Shown: positions 25,231-34,934, counted from the stretch's first letter. The stretch: 64,000 bases of DNA from CAXXOK01 sp963663285 (GCA_963663285.2 CAXXNI010000004.1:1054001-1118000), one strand, 5' to 3'. Numbers and translations: made by a program. The notes: generated from the letters alone by a model not told the origin.

Positions 25231-25486
25231 GGTTCGTGATTATGAACCGCAAGTGCGATGATGGGGACGGCCGCGCAGTATACAGCCGATAGCGAACCCG
25301 GGGCGGTGGAAGCCGGGGCGGTTACGATACGCGGCAGATCACCCCGGAGTGAAACGCCTGACGGTGTACCATAGGGCGTTGCGGGTGCTCCCGATACAGG
25401 GCATGCGAGGGGACGCGCATCAGCGCGTCAACATGGGTGGTACCGCGGAAGAGAATTTTCCGTCCCGTATTGGGGACGGTTTTTTT
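25231..25486 (+). ncRNA. T-box leader responding to tRNA-Ile
   Basis: The canonical T-box segment GGGTGGTACCGCGG is present at 25435-25448. It is followed by an intrinsic terminator: CCGTCCC (25460-25466) pairs with GGGACGG (25473-25479), then seven Ts. In Stem I, GCCGCG pairs with CGCGGC and lower GGGG with CCCC, leaving an internal loop with AGATCA. Its ATC (25338-25340) is an isoleucine codon and fits the specifier position. Uncharged tRNA-Ile should pair its NCCA end with the T-box bulge and stabilise the antiterminator, raising ileS expression. Confidence 0.93.
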
Positions 25487-25523
25487 CTGCTTACATACGG
25501 ACTAGCAAGCTGGAGGGAAAGAC

Positions 25524-28500
25524 ATGTATCAAAAAGTATCGACGGATATGGATTTTGTGGGACGCGAGAAAAAGGTACTCGAGTTCTGGAAAAAGGAAGG
25601 CATCATGAAGAAGTCCTTCCATATTCACGAAGGAAACGAACGTTTTACGTTCTTTGAAGGGCCGCCGACGGCAAACGGCCGCCCGCATATCGGTCATATC
25701 GAAACCCGCGCGATCAAGGATTTGATTCCGCGCTTCCAATCCATGAAGGGCAAGGATGTACTGCGCAAAGCCGGTTGGGATACCCACGGCCTGCCTGTTG
25801 AGCTGGAAGTGGAAAAGCTTTTGCACCTGGACGGCAAACCCGCCATCGAAAAGTACGGTATCGAGCCGTTCATCCAGAAGTGCAAAGAAAGCGTTTGGAA
25901 GTATCAGCACGAGTGGGAGGATATGTCCGACCGCGTAGGCTTCTGGGCGGATATGGAAGATCCGTATGTAACCTACCACGACAATTATATCGAGTCCGAA
26001 TGGTGGAGCCTGAAGGAAATTTGGAAAAAAGGGCTGCTCTACAAGGGCTTTAAAGTCGTGCCGTACTGCCCCCGCTGCGGTACCGCGCTTTCCAGCCACG
26101 AGGTGGCGCAGGGCTATAAAGAGGTCAGCGATACATCCGCCTTTGTCCGTTTTGCGGTAAAAGGCAAGGAGAAGACCTACATCCTCGCATGGACGACCAC
26201 GCCTTGGACGCTGCCCAGCAACGTGGCGCTGTGCGTAAATGCGAATGAAAAATACGTCGAGTTTGTGCTGCAAGGCGAAACGTACTTCCTGGCTGAGGCG
26301 CTGGTTCATACGGTTTTCGGTGAAGAAGCACACGAGGGCAAAGTGTTGCGTACCATCCCGGGCAGTGAACTGTGCGGCATGGAATACGAGCAGCTCTACC
26401 GCTTCGACGGCTATGCCTACCCGCGGGAAAAGGGCTGGTATGTGGTCAGCGACGACTATGTAACGCTTTCTGATGGTTCCGGCATCGTACACATCGCGCC
26501 TGCCTTTGGTGAGGACGATGCGCGTGTCGGCCGGGATAACAACCTGCCGTTTGTGCAGCTGGTGAATACGCAAGGCCTGTTTGTGGAAGGCACGCCGTGG
26601 GCTGGCGAAAACACCAAGACTGTGAACGAAAAAGTGCTGGAGGATTTGAACCAGCGCGGTCTGTTGTTTGCGGCGGCGCCGTTTACCCATAACTACCCGT
26701 TCTGCTGGCGCTGCGATACGCCGCTTTTGTATTACGCACGCTCTACGTGGTTTATCCGCATGACCGCGCTGCATGATCAGCTGATGGCTAACAACCGCAC
26801 CGTCAACTGGATGCCGGAAAACATCAAGGAAGGGCGTTTTGGCAACTTCCTGGATAATGTAGTGGACTGGGGGCTCAGCCGCGAGCGCTACTGGGGCACG
26901 CCGCTGCCGATGTGGATTTGCGAAGACGGGCATATGCACGTAATCGGTTCCAGGCAGGAACTTCGCGACATGGCGACTGCGCCGGTGCCGGAGGATATCG
27001 AACTGCACCGCCCCTACATCGACCAGGTGGAAATCACCTGCCCTGAGTGCGGAAAGCCCATGCACCGCGTGCCGGAAGTGATCGACTGCTGGTACGACAG
27101 CGGCAGCATGCCCTTTGCGCAATGGCACTATCCCTTTGAGAATAAGGATGTGTTCGATCAGCGTTTCCCGGCGGACTTCATCAGCGAAGCCATCGACCAG
27201 ACACGCGGGTGGTTCTACACCCTCATGGCTATCGGCACGCTGATCTTCGACCGTTCGCCGTTTGAAAACTGTATCGTCATGGGCCATGTGCAGGATGAAA
27301 ACGGTAAAAAGATGAGCAAGCACCTCGGCAACGTGGTTGATCCGTGGAGCGTACTGGATAAGCAGGGCGCGGATGCTGTGCGTTGGTATTTTTACACCAA
27401 CAGCGCGCCGTGGTTGCCGTCCCGTTTCAGCGATAAAGCGGTGAACGAGGGCCAGCGCAAGTTTATGGCGACGCTGCAAAACACCTATGCGTTTTTTGTG
27501 CTCTATGCCAACATTGACAACTTCGATCCCAAAGAGCATGATATTGCCAATGTGAAGCTGACACTGATGGATAAGTGGGTGCTTAGCCGCCTGAACCAGC
27601 TGGTGAAACAGGTGGATGAGGACTTGTCCGCCTACCGCATCACCGAACCGGCTAACGCAATTGCTGCGTTTGTGGATGAGCTGAGCAACTGGTATGTGCG
27701 CCGCGGCCGCGAACGCTTCTGGGGCAAAGGTATGGACGATACCAAGGAAGCCGCGTTTGTTACGCTATATACGGTGTTGACAACCCTCACCAAGGTGATT
27801 GCGCCGTTTGTACCCTTTATGAGCGAGGATATTTACCAGAACCTTGTACGTTCGGTGGATGCCGATGCGCCGGAAAGCGTGCACCTGTGCCTGTTCCCCA
27901 CGGCGGATGAAAGCCGGATTGATCCGGAACTGAATGAGCAGATGGATGCGCTGATGAACGTAATCAGCCTTGGCCGTGCCTGCCGTAACGCCGCCAACCT
28001 GAAAGTGCGCCAGCCGCTGGCCGCCCTGTATGTGAAGGGCACCCAGTTTGGTGAGGCGTTTGAGGAATTGGCTGCCGACGAACTGAACGTGAAGAGCGTC
28101 GTGTTTACGGACGATGCGCGCGCCTTTACCACCTATAACCTGAAACCGCAAATGCGCACCCTCGGCCCCAAATACGGCAAGCTGCTGGGCAAGATCGGCG
28201 CATGGCTGAAGGAAGCCGATGGCAACGAAGTGGTAGACGCGTTTAAGCGTGGCGAAAATGTATCCTTTATGATTGATGATACGCAGGTGACCCTCGCCGG
28301 GGACGATGTGCTGACCGAGGCGATTCATAAGCCCGGCTTCGCCTCGCAGATGGATGGCGATTTGACGGTGGTGCTGGATTGTAACCTCTCACCGGAACTG
28401 ATTGCCGAAGGGTATCAGCGCGAGGTGGTCAGCAAGCTGCAAACCATGCGCAAGGATGCGGATTACGCCGTTACCGACCGTATCCATGTAACCTATCAGG

Positions 28501-28658
28501 CAGATAACGAGCTGACCGCCGCAATTGAAGCAGGCAAAGCCTTTATTATGCAAAGCGTACTGGCGACCAGCCTGGAAGCGGGCGCGCCTGCCGAAAGCGC
28601 TGTAACCCAGGAATGGGATGTAAACGGAAAAACCGCTGTATTGAGCGTTTCCAGGTAA
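25524..28658 (+). CDS. ileS: Isoleucine--tRNA ligase
   Basis: This 1044-residue class I synthetase charges tRNA-Ile. The HIGH motif is at 55-58 (GRPHIGH) and the KMSKH signature near 595. The editing (CP1) domain lies between, with the TTTPWTLPSN threonine-rich motif and GSGIVHIAPAFGEDD. The C-terminal part (LKVRQPLAALYV, NVKSVVF, LKPQMRTLGPKYGK) and the length match the longer eukaryote-like (type 2) IleS, a class known for lower mupirocin sensitivity; that sensitivity is not tested here. It is controlled by the T-box directly upstream. It is followed by palindromic intergenic sequence. Confidence 0.97.
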   Translation: MYQKVSTDMDFVGREKKVLEFWKKEGIMKKSFHIHEGNERFTFFEGPPTANGRPHIGHIETRAIKDLIPRFQSMKGKDVLRKAGWDTHGLPVELEVEKLLHLDGKPAIEKYGIEPFIQKCKESVWKYQHEWEDMSDRVGFWADMEDPYVTYHDNYIESEWWSLKEIWKKGLLYKGFKVVPYCPRCGTALSSHEVAQGYKEVSDTSAFVRFAVKGKEKTYILAWTTTPWTLPSNVALCVNANEKYVEFVLQGETYFLAEALVHTVFGEEAHEGKVLRTIPGSELCGMEYEQLYRFDGYAYPREKGWYVVSDDYVTLSDGSGIVHIAPAFGEDDARVGRDNNLPFVQLVNTQGLFVEGTPWAGENTKTVNEKVLEDLNQRGLLFAAAPFTHNYPFCWRCDTPLLYYARSTWFIRMTALHDQLMANNRTVNWMPENIKEGRFGNFLDNVVDWGLSRERYWGTPLPMWICEDGHMHVIGSRQELRDMATAPVPEDIELHRPYIDQVEITCPECGKPMHRVPEVIDCWYDSGSMPFAQWHYPFENKDVFDQRFPADFISEAIDQTRGWFYTLMAIGTLIFDRSPFENCIVMGHVQDENGKKMSKHLGNVVDPWSVLDKQGADAVRWYFYTNSAPWLPSRFSDKAVNEGQRKFMATLQNTYAFFVLYANIDNFDPKEHDIANVKLTLMDKWVLSRLNQLVKQVDEDLSAYRITEPANAIAAFVDELSNWYVRRGRERFWGKGMDDTKEAAFVTLYTVLTTLTKVIAPFVPFMSEDIYQNLVRSVDADAPESVHLCLFPTADESRIDPELNEQMDALMNVISLGRACRNAANLKVRQPLAALYVKGTQFGEAFEELAADELNVKSVVFTDDARAFTTYNLKPQMRTLGPKYGKLLGKIGAWLKEADGNEVVDAFKRGENVSFMIDDTQVTLAGDDVLTEAIHKPGFASQMDGDLTVVLDCNLSPELIAEGYQREVVSKLQTMRKDADYAVTDRIHVTYQADNELTAAIEAGKAFIMQSVLATSLEAGAPAESAVTQEWDVNGKTAVLSVSR

Positions 28659-28661
28659 CGA

Positions 28662-28741
28662 AAGGGGTTTAACCCCTTGGACCCCTGACAGGGGCAATCG
28701 CCCTTGACCCGTTTTGGCCGTGCTCTGCACGGCCAAAACGG
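28662..28741. repeat. GC-rich palindromic intergenic element after ileS
   Basis: AAGGGGTT-T-AACCCCTT forms a palindrome at 28662-28678. A perfect 14-bp stem follows (28709-28722 with 28728-28741). The second hairpin may end ileS transcription but lacks a strong T run. The style matches the elements at 28925-28974 and after secA. Confidence 0.6.
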
Positions 28742-28924
28742 TTTATACAAGGGGGCACAAGGGCAAATGGGGATGGATAGAGAAGTAATACGATGTTAAA
28801 GCGTATTGAATCTTTATCAAAATGCAGCGGTGAAAGTTACACATATAATCGTTTAACCAAACTGATGTGACAACTTGTGATACAAATGGTAAGAACAACC
28901 ATGCCATAGTCAATGGCTGGGATT
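28742..28924. other. AT-rich spacer with no gene
   Basis: This spacer between two palindromic elements is AT-rich. It holds TATAAT at 28844-28849 but no fitting -35 at 17 bases. I see no gene or structured RNA. Confidence 0.4.
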
Positions 28925-28974
28925 CCAAAGGGGGAGGGTTCCCCTTTGGCGGGGTACAGGGGCAGCGCCCCTGT
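28925..28974. repeat. GC-rich palindromic intergenic element before the methyltransferase gene
   Basis: CCAAAGGGG (28925-28933) pairs with CCCCTTTGG (28941-28949). ACAGGGGC (28956-28963) pairs with GCCCCTGT (28967-28974). The double-hairpin layout resembles the elements at 28662-28741 and 38382-38460. Confidence 0.6.
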
Positions 28975-28993
28975 GCCCCTGTGAGGAGGAAAT

Positions 28994-29851
28994 ATGTTTC
29001 TTTGTGATCAATGGCGGGATTATGAGGTGCTGGATACCGGCGACGGTGAGAAGCTGGAGCGCTGGAATGATGTGGTGCTGCGCAGACCGGACCCGCAGGT
29101 TATATGGCCAAAGGCTGAACCGAAGCTGTGGGAAAAGGCGGACGCGTGGTATATGCGCAGCGAAACGGGCGGCGGCCAGTGGGATTTTCAACGGAAATTA
29201 CCACAGCGCTGGGTGATGACGCTGGGCGATTTAAAGTTCTATGTACGCCCGACAGGGTTTAAGCATACGGGGCTTTTTCCGGAGCAGGCAGCTAACTGGG
29301 CGTTCATGCGCAAGCGCATTAAGGCGGCAAAGCGCGAAGTAAAGGTGCTGAATCTGTTTGCCTATACCGGGGGCGCGACGGTGGCGTGTGCGGCGGAAGG
29401 CGCGCATGTTACGCATGTGGATGCGGCCAAGGGCATGGTGCAGTGGGCAAAGGAAAACCGTGATCTGTGTGGGATACCGGAAGACCGTACCCGTTTTATC
29501 GTGGAGGATGCCAAGGCCTTTGTGCAGCGGGAGCTGCGGCGCGGCAACCGCTACGACGGGATTGTAATGGACCCGCCCAGCTATGGGCGCGGCCCCGGCG
29601 GCGAAGTGTGGAAACTGGAAAACGAGCTGTACGGGCTGGTGGAGCTGTGTTCGCAGGTGTTGAGCGAACAACCTGTGTTTTTCCTGATCAACGGGTATAC
29701 GACCGGCTTTGCGGCAAGTGTACTGGGCAATGTGGCGCAGCGGTGTATGCGCGGCAGGGGTCATGTGGTTTCCGAAGAACTGGCGCTGCCGGTAACCACG
29801 GGCGGGGTGCTGCCTTGTGGTGCAACCGCGCGGTGGACACCCGATGTGTAA
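28994..29851 (+). CDS. Class I SAM-dependent methyltransferase (RlmI/RlmL-type)
   Basis: This 285-residue protein has the SAM-binding motif NLFAYTGGATVACA and the catalytic-type motif MDPPSYGRGP, as in 23S rRNA methyltransferases of the RlmI/RlmL-C group (23S cytosine or guanine methylation). It lacks the PUA domain of full-length RlmI. The target is probably rRNA but is unproven. GAGGAGG precedes the ATG. It overlaps the next gene by 8 bases, so the two RNA-modification genes are coupled. Confidence 0.88.
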   Translation: MFLCDQWRDYEVLDTGDGEKLERWNDVVLRRPDPQVIWPKAEPKLWEKADAWYMRSETGGGQWDFQRKLPQRWVMTLGDLKFYVRPTGFKHTGLFPEQAANWAFMRKRIKAAKREVKVLNLFAYTGGATVACAAEGAHVTHVDAAKGMVQWAKENRDLCGIPEDRTRFIVEDAKAFVQRELRRGNRYDGIVMDPPSYGRGPGGEVWKLENELYGLVELCSQVLSEQPVFFLINGYTTGFAASVLGNVAQRCMRGRGHVVSEELALPVTTGGVLPCGATARWTPDV

Positions 29852-30563
29852 GGTAATCTACGAGGATAATCACCTGCTGATTGTCCAGAAACCGCCGAAT
29901 CTGCTTACGCAGGGTGATGCCACAGGCGATGAATGCCTGTTGGATGTGATGAAGCGCTACGTAAAAGAAAAATATCAAAAGCCGGGTGCGGTATACCTAG
30001 GCTGTGTGCACCGGCTGGACCGCCCCGTGGGCGGGCTGGTAGCGCTGGCACGTACCAGCAAAGCTGCGGCGCGGCTGAGTGAGCAGCTCCGCGCACATAC
30101 GATGCAGCGCGAGTATCTGGCGGTGGTTTGCGGGGCGGATATTGCGCCCGCAGGCACGCTGACAGACTGGCTGCTGAAAGACAGTGCGATCGGAAACGTA
30201 CGCGTAGTACCGGAAGGTACGCCGGACGCGCAAAAAGCTGTGCTCTATTGGCAGTGTTTAGCCAGAGACGAGGCGGAGAACCGTGCGCTGCTGCATGTTC
30301 GGCTGGAAACCGGACGAAAGCACCAGATTCGCGTGCAGCTGGCGCAGGCCGGACACCCCATTGTGCAGGATTTGCGCTATGGCAGCGGCAAACCGGGAGA
30401 GCCGATTGCGCTATGGGGCGCGGTGCTGGTGCTTGCGCACCCGACCCGGCAGGAGCGCATGACGTTTACCAGCACGCCGGGAGGAAAGGCGTTTGCGGCG
30501 TTTCAGCCCGCGATTAACGCATTTTTGGAAACGGCGGGAAAGCCGAATGAACACGGCTTGTGA
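29844..30563 (+). CDS. RluA-family pseudouridine synthase
   Basis: This 239-residue protein starts at the ATG at 29844, overlapping the methyltransferase end. It converts uridine in RNA to pseudouridine. The catalytic aspartate lies in HRLDRPVGG, and the RluA markers YLAVVCG, ETGRKHQIRVQLA and PIVQDLRYG follow. It has no S4 domain, like short RluA members. The RNA target, rRNA or tRNA, is unknown. The gene forms a pair with the methyltransferase. Confidence 0.93.
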   Translation: MCKVIYEDNHLLIVQKPPNLLTQGDATGDECLLDVMKRYVKEKYQKPGAVYLGCVHRLDRPVGGLVALARTSKAAARLSEQLRAHTMQREYLAVVCGADIAPAGTLTDWLLKDSAIGNVRVVPEGTPDAQKAVLYWQCLARDEAENRALLHVRLETGRKHQIRVQLAQAGHPIVQDLRYGSGKPGEPIALWGAVLVLAHPTRQERMTFTSTPGGKAFAAFQPAINAFLETAGKPNEHGL

Positions 30564-30664
30564 GCACCTGATTTGTTTACCGATACGATAGTGGAGCAAC
30601 CCGGCCAAATGCTGGAATACTCCGCCTAAATCGACCCGACAGGATAGCGATAATAAGGAGTACT

Positions 30665-31801
30665 ATGCCGAATTTTACGTTTGAAGTAACTAAGACCTGC
30701 GCCCAAACCGGCGCGCGGCTGGGCGTTTTGCATACGCCCCATGGAGATATTCACACGCCTGTATACATGCCCGTCGGCACGGCGGCGACCGTGAAGGCCA
30801 TGACCCCGCGGGAGCTGATGGAAATCGGCGCGGAGATTATCCTGAGCAATACCTACCACCTGCATTTGCGCCCGGGAGAAGATTTGATCCGCGAGGCGGG
30901 TGGGCTGCACCAGTTTATGGCGTGGCCGAAGCCGATTTTAACGGACAGCGGCGGTTTTCAGGTGTTTTCGCTTTCCGGCATCCGCAAAATCAAGGAGGAA
31001 GGCGTGACCTTCCAAAGCCACTTGGATGGCAGCCGCCGGTTCATCTCACCCGAGGTGAGCATGGATATTCAGCATGCGCTGGGCAGTGATATTATGATGG
31101 CGTTTGACGTATGCACCGCCTACCCGTGCGACCATGCCACGGCCAAGGATGCTATGGAGCGTACCCACCGCTGGGCGGCGCGCTGCAAGGCGCACCATGC
31201 CAAAGCGCCCAGCGCGGATACACAGGCGCTGTTCGGCATTGTGCAGGGCGCGTTTTTCAACGATTTACGCATTGAAAGCGCCAAGGTGCTGGCGGATATG
31301 GATTTTATCGGCTATGGCATCGGGGGGCTGAGCGTGGGCGAGCCAAAGCCGATTATGTACGATATGCTGGAAACTATCATGCCATATATGCCGGGCAATA
31401 AACCCCGCTACCTGATGGGCGTTGGCTCGCCGGATTGCCTGGTGGAGGGCGTCATGCGCGGGGTGGATATGTTCGACTGTGTACTGGCGACCCGTATCGC
31501 ACGCAACGGCACCTGCTTTACCCGCGAAGGGCGGCTGGTGATTAAGAACGCGAAATACGCGCGCGATTTCGGCCCCATTGAGGAGGGCTGCGATTGCTAC
31601 GCCTGCCGTAATTTCAGCCGGGCGTACATCCGGCATTTATTCAAGGCTGGGGAGATCACCGGCGCGCGGCTGGCCAGCATCCATAACCTGCGGTTCCTGC
31701 TGCGCCTGATGGAGGATGTTCGCGCCGCGATTACGGAAGATCGCTTTGGAGATTTTCGCAAAGCGTTCTTTGATAAGTACGATTTAAGCCGGAATTTTTA
31801 A
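30665..31801 (+). CDS. tgt: tRNA-guanine transglycosylase (queuine tRNA-ribosyltransferase)
   Basis: This 378-residue enzyme swaps guanine-34 for preQ1 in GUN-anticodon tRNAs, the first tRNA-bound step of queuosine synthesis. TDSGGFQVFSL holds the substrate-binding aspartate. The nucleophile is Asp271 in MFDCVLATR. The zinc site is CDCYAC...H near the C-terminus. The length is normal. AAGGAG precedes the ATG. queA is not in the window. Confidence 0.97.
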   Translation: MPNFTFEVTKTCAQTGARLGVLHTPHGDIHTPVYMPVGTAATVKAMTPRELMEIGAEIILSNTYHLHLRPGEDLIREAGGLHQFMAWPKPILTDSGGFQVFSLSGIRKIKEEGVTFQSHLDGSRRFISPEVSMDIQHALGSDIMMAFDVCTAYPCDHATAKDAMERTHRWAARCKAHHAKAPSADTQALFGIVQGAFFNDLRIESAKVLADMDFIGYGIGGLSVGEPKPIMYDMLETIMPYMPGNKPRYLMGVGSPDCLVEGVMRGVDMFDCVLATRIARNGTCFTREGRLVIKNAKYARDFGPIEEGCDCYACRNFSRAYIRHLFKAGEITGARLASIHNLRFLLRLMEDVRAAITEDRFGDFRKAFFDKYDLSRNF

Positions 31802-31906
31802 ATTGCGGTATGTCGTAAGGGGCAATAGAACCCGATAGATCATGTTTGGACGATGCAAGCGGGAGCTTGCGCCTTGCATTCGTGAGGCTTGCTTTGGAGG
31901 GTATAC

Positions 31907-32326
31907 ATGATTGACGTAGCAGCCGCTGTCATCCGCAATGCAAGCGGGCATATCCTGATTGCCCGCCGCAAGGTGGATGCGCAAAACCAATGGGCGGCGT
32001 TGGAGGGCCTGTGGGAATTTCCCGGCGGCAAACGCGAAGCCGGGGAAACCTACGAAGCCTGCATTGTGCGCGAACTGCGCGAAGAGCTGGAGCTGGCTGT
32101 GACCCCTGTGCGCATCCTGACGGAAATGGATGTGGAAACGGACGGAAGAATGATACACCTTGCCTTTGTGGAAGCAACCGCCGTTGCGATGGAGCCGATG
32201 GCCCTGCACGCGCATACCGCTGTCGCGTGGGTTGAGCCGGAGCGCTTGGCGGCGTATTCGTTTTGCCCGGCGGATGAGGCGTTCGCCACGAAGTTTGAAT
32301 GGAGCACGTGGACGAAGCTGCAATAA
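31907..32326 (+). CDS. Nudix hydrolase (MutT-like)
   Basis: This 139-residue protein starts at the ATG at 31907 with GGAGG upstream. The Nudix box is GGKREAGE...RELREEL, with the catalytic REL-x-EE glutamates intact; the usual glycine after EE is replaced by glutamate, as in several MutT/NudG-type members. It hydrolyses a nucleoside diphosphate linked to another group; a nucleotide-pool-cleaning role is likely. A GNAT gene follows 25 bases later. Confidence 0.9.
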   Translation: MIDVAAAVIRNASGHILIARRKVDAQNQWAALEGLWEFPGGKREAGETYEACIVRELREELELAVTPVRILTEMDVETDGRMIHLAFVEATAVAMEPMALHAHTAVAWVEPERLAAYSFCPADEAFATKFEWSTWTKLQ

Positions 32327-32351
32327 GGGACCAAAGCAAAAGGAGACGAAG

Positions 32352-32774
32352 ATGATCACCATTCGTTCATCGACCGTAGACGACCTCAGCTTGCTGCTTC
32401 CCTGCGACCGGCACATAGCCGAAGACGAGCTGGTACGTATCCTCACAGCAGGGCGCATTTTACTGGCATTTGATGGACTGCGTTTTGTGGGATGGCTTCG
32501 CTACGGTCTGTTTTGGGATGAAATCCCGATGGTGAATATGTTGTACCTGCAGGAAGAACAACGCGGCCGGGGATATGGCCGCACACTGGTGACGGAGTGG
32601 GAACGCCGCATGTGCGCCGCGGGCTATCGCCGGGTGATGACCAGTACGCAGGCGGACGAGGACGCGCAGCATTTTTGGCGCAAACTCGGTTATCGGGATG
32701 CAGGCGCGCTGCTCTTGCCGGAGCAGGCAACAGAACTGCTGTTGCTAAAGGAACTGCCCGCAAGCGAGGGGTAA
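32352..32774 (+). CDS. GNAT-family N-acetyltransferase
   Basis: This 140-residue acetyltransferase starts at the ATG at 32352 with AGGAG upstream. Its acetyl-CoA motif A is VNMLYLQEEQRGRGYGRTL (RGRGYG core), followed by AQHFWRKLGY. The substrate is unknown. It is probably co-transcribed with the Nudix gene. Confidence 0.9.
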   Translation: MITIRSSTVDDLSLLLPCDRHIAEDELVRILTAGRILLAFDGLRFVGWLRYGLFWDEIPMVNMLYLQEEQRGRGYGRTLVTEWERRMCAAGYRRVMTSTQADEDAQHFWRKLGYRDAGALLLPEQATELLLLKELPASEG

Positions 32775-32939
32775 GTCATCTGCTAATTCTTGTGCCACGA
32801 GGATACTGGGCATTAGGAATATCAAAAACAGTGATGTTGTTTCTGCGCCTTGCATGGCGGCGCGAAAGACAGGATTTTGATAGAAAAGGGAGAATTACGC
32901 ATAGGGGACTGATGTTTCCTGCGAAAGGGGTGTACGAGA

Positions 32940-34343
32940 ATGAAGCTTTTATTTCGTGGTGGTACTATCGTTACCACCGAAGGAATGTATAGGGCGGACG
33001 TTTTAACGGAGGGTGAAAAGATCACCGCCGTGGGGATCAATCTGCCTGAAGACGGTGCGCAGGTGGTGGATGTAAGCGGCAAGCTTGTGCTCCCCGGTGC
33101 GATCGATGCGCATACGCATCTGGAATGTGTGTGTTCCGGCATCGATACCAGCGACGATTATTTTACCGGTACGCGCGCGGCAGCCTGTGGCGGCACAACG
33201 ACAATCATTGATTATTTGTTGCAGGCTCCGGGCGAACCGTTGCCGCAAACGCTGGAAAAGCGGATTCCCATGGCGGCGGAAAAAGCGGCGGTGGATTTTG
33301 CTTTTCACATTGGGGTAAGCGATTTGAGCACGCCGCAGCTGCTGGATAGCGTGAAAGCTGCTGTTGCCGCGGGCGTGAGCAGCTTTAAGGCGTATATGGT
33401 GTACGATTTTGGCCTTTCGGATGAGGGATTATATACCTTGCTGCAGGAAACCGCCCGCATCGGCGCGCTGGTTACTGTACACGCAGAAAACCGCGGTATG
33501 CTGGATGCGCGTGTAAAGGAGTACCTTGCCGATGGCAAAACGGAACCGTGGTGGCATTACATGAGCCGCAGCGAAGAAGTGACCGCCGAGGCGAACCGCC
33601 GCGCTATCGCGCTGGCGAAAGCCGCCAAAGCGCCGCTGTATCTGGTGCATCTGACGGACGAGGATGGCGTGGCTGCCGTGACTGAGGCACGGGATGCGGG
33701 ATACCCCATCTTCGCGGAAACCTGCCCGCAGTACCTCAACTTCACTTGTGATGTATACCGCGAAAAACGCGGACAAGACTATATTTGCTCGCCCGCCATC
33801 AAGGGCCGCCCTTCGCAAAACGCGCTGTGGGCGGGGCTGCTGCGTGGGGATATCGCCACGGTTGCGACCGATCATTGTCCTTTTACGAAGGCAGAAAAGG
33901 ATTATGGCATCCGCCTACCGGATGGCCGGGAAGGGAACTTCACCACCATTCCCAACGGATGCGACGGCGTGGAGACAATGTACCCGTATATGCTGACACA
34001 GGCCAATTTGAGGCGCATTCCCTTTACGCGGGCGGTGGCTGTGTGCGCCGCGAACCCGGCGAAGCTGTTTGGACTCAGTGACCGCAAGGGCGCATTGTGT
34101 CCGGGACTGGATGCGGATATTGTGGTGTTCGACCCCAAACAGGATGGTGTGGTACATGCCAAGGAAATGCACGGCAACCTTGACCATACCATTTGGGAGA
34201 ATACGGCGCTGCACGGGCGTGTGGTTGCTACTTACCTGCGGGGCAAGCCTGTTTTTGCAAACGGCAGCTTTACCGGGCAGCAAGGTATGGGTGAGTTTTT
34301 GCCCTGCAAACCGGTGCAGCTGGAAACGCCCGTATTAAGCTGA
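32940..34343 (+). CDS. Dihydropyrimidinase/hydantoinase-family amidohydrolase
   Basis: This 467-residue cyclic amidohydrolase has the family metal site: HTH in IDAHTHLE, the carboxylated lysine in SSFKAYM, histidines in VTVHAE and YLVHLTD, and the aspartate in ATDHCPF. It hydrolyses the ring amide of dihydropyrimidines or hydantoins. D-hydantoinase or dihydropyrimidinase are both possible. GAAAGGGG lies about 10 bases upstream. No other pyrimidine-degradation gene is adjacent. Confidence 0.92.
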   Translation: MKLLFRGGTIVTTEGMYRADVLTEGEKITAVGINLPEDGAQVVDVSGKLVLPGAIDAHTHLECVCSGIDTSDDYFTGTRAAACGGTTTIIDYLLQAPGEPLPQTLEKRIPMAAEKAAVDFAFHIGVSDLSTPQLLDSVKAAVAAGVSSFKAYMVYDFGLSDEGLYTLLQETARIGALVTVHAENRGMLDARVKEYLADGKTEPWWHYMSRSEEVTAEANRRAIALAKAAKAPLYLVHLTDEDGVAAVTEARDAGYPIFAETCPQYLNFTCDVYREKRGQDYICSPAIKGRPSQNALWAGLLRGDIATVATDHCPFTKAEKDYGIRLPDGREGNFTTIPNGCDGVETMYPYMLTQANLRRIPFTRAVAVCAANPAKLFGLSDRKGALCPGLDADIVVFDPKQDGVVHAKEMHGNLDHTIWENTALHGRVVATYLRGKPVFANGSFTGQQGMGEFLPCKPVQLETPVLS

Positions 34344-34367
34344 AAGCTGCATACGGAGGGAAACGCG

Positions 34368-34934
34368 ATGAGAATACTGGTGTTGTTAGGCAGCCCGCGC
34401 AGAATCGGCAATACGGAAATGCTTGCCGATGCGTTCATTCAGGGCGCGCGGGCGGCGGGCGCCGAGGTAACCAAGTATGCCCTGCGGGAGAAAAAAATCG
34501 CGCCGTGCCGGCACTGTGATTACTGCCAAAGCCATCCCGAATGTTTGATTCGGGACGACATGGGCGAGGTGTACAACCTGCTGCTGCAAACCGACGCGGT
34601 TGTGTTCGCCACACCTGTATACTTTTATTCCATGACCGCGCAGCTGAAGGCGCTGATCGACCGGCTGTATCATCCGCTGCGGGAACAGATGCCCATCCGC
34701 TACACGGCGTTGTTGTCCGTTTGCGCGGATGATACACAGGCGACGTTCGATCCGCTGCGGATTACCTTAGCGGCGATTGAACACTATTTGAATTGGACGC
34801 GGGTTGGGGAAGTAACGGTAACCGGCCTGGAGGCAAAAGGGGAAATCGCCGGACACGCCGCCTTAGAGCAGGCAAGGGCGCTGGGAGAGCAGACGGCGAA
34901 CGCACCTTGCGTGCCGCATGTTAAAAAACCGTGA
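34368..34934 (+). CDS. Flavodoxin-fold NAD(P)H-dependent FMN reductase-like protein
   Basis: This 188-residue protein has the FMN-phosphate loop GSPRRIGNT near the N-terminus and TPVYFYSMTAQLKALIDR, typical of the flavodoxin-like reductases and iron-sulfur flavoproteins. A CRHCDYCQ...C cluster (residues ~47-60) resembles the compact Cys motif of iron-sulfur flavoproteins. The electron partner is unknown. It follows the hydantoinase by 24 bases, so the two may be co-transcribed. A terminator follows. Confidence 0.88.
   Translation: MRILVLLGSPRRIGNTEMLADAFIQGARAAGAEVTKYALREKKIAPCRHCDYCQSHPECLIRDDMGEVYNLLLQTDAVVFATPVYFYSMTAQLKALIDRLYHPLREQMPIRYTALLSVCADDTQATFDPLRITLAAIEHYLNWTRVGEVTVTGLEAKGEIAGHAALEQARALGEQTANAPCVPHVKKP

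Noticed and set aside
25491..27539. 682-codon open frame antisense to ileS
   Set aside because: It has no recognisable domain and mirrors the codon bias of ileS; the plus-strand gene is certain.
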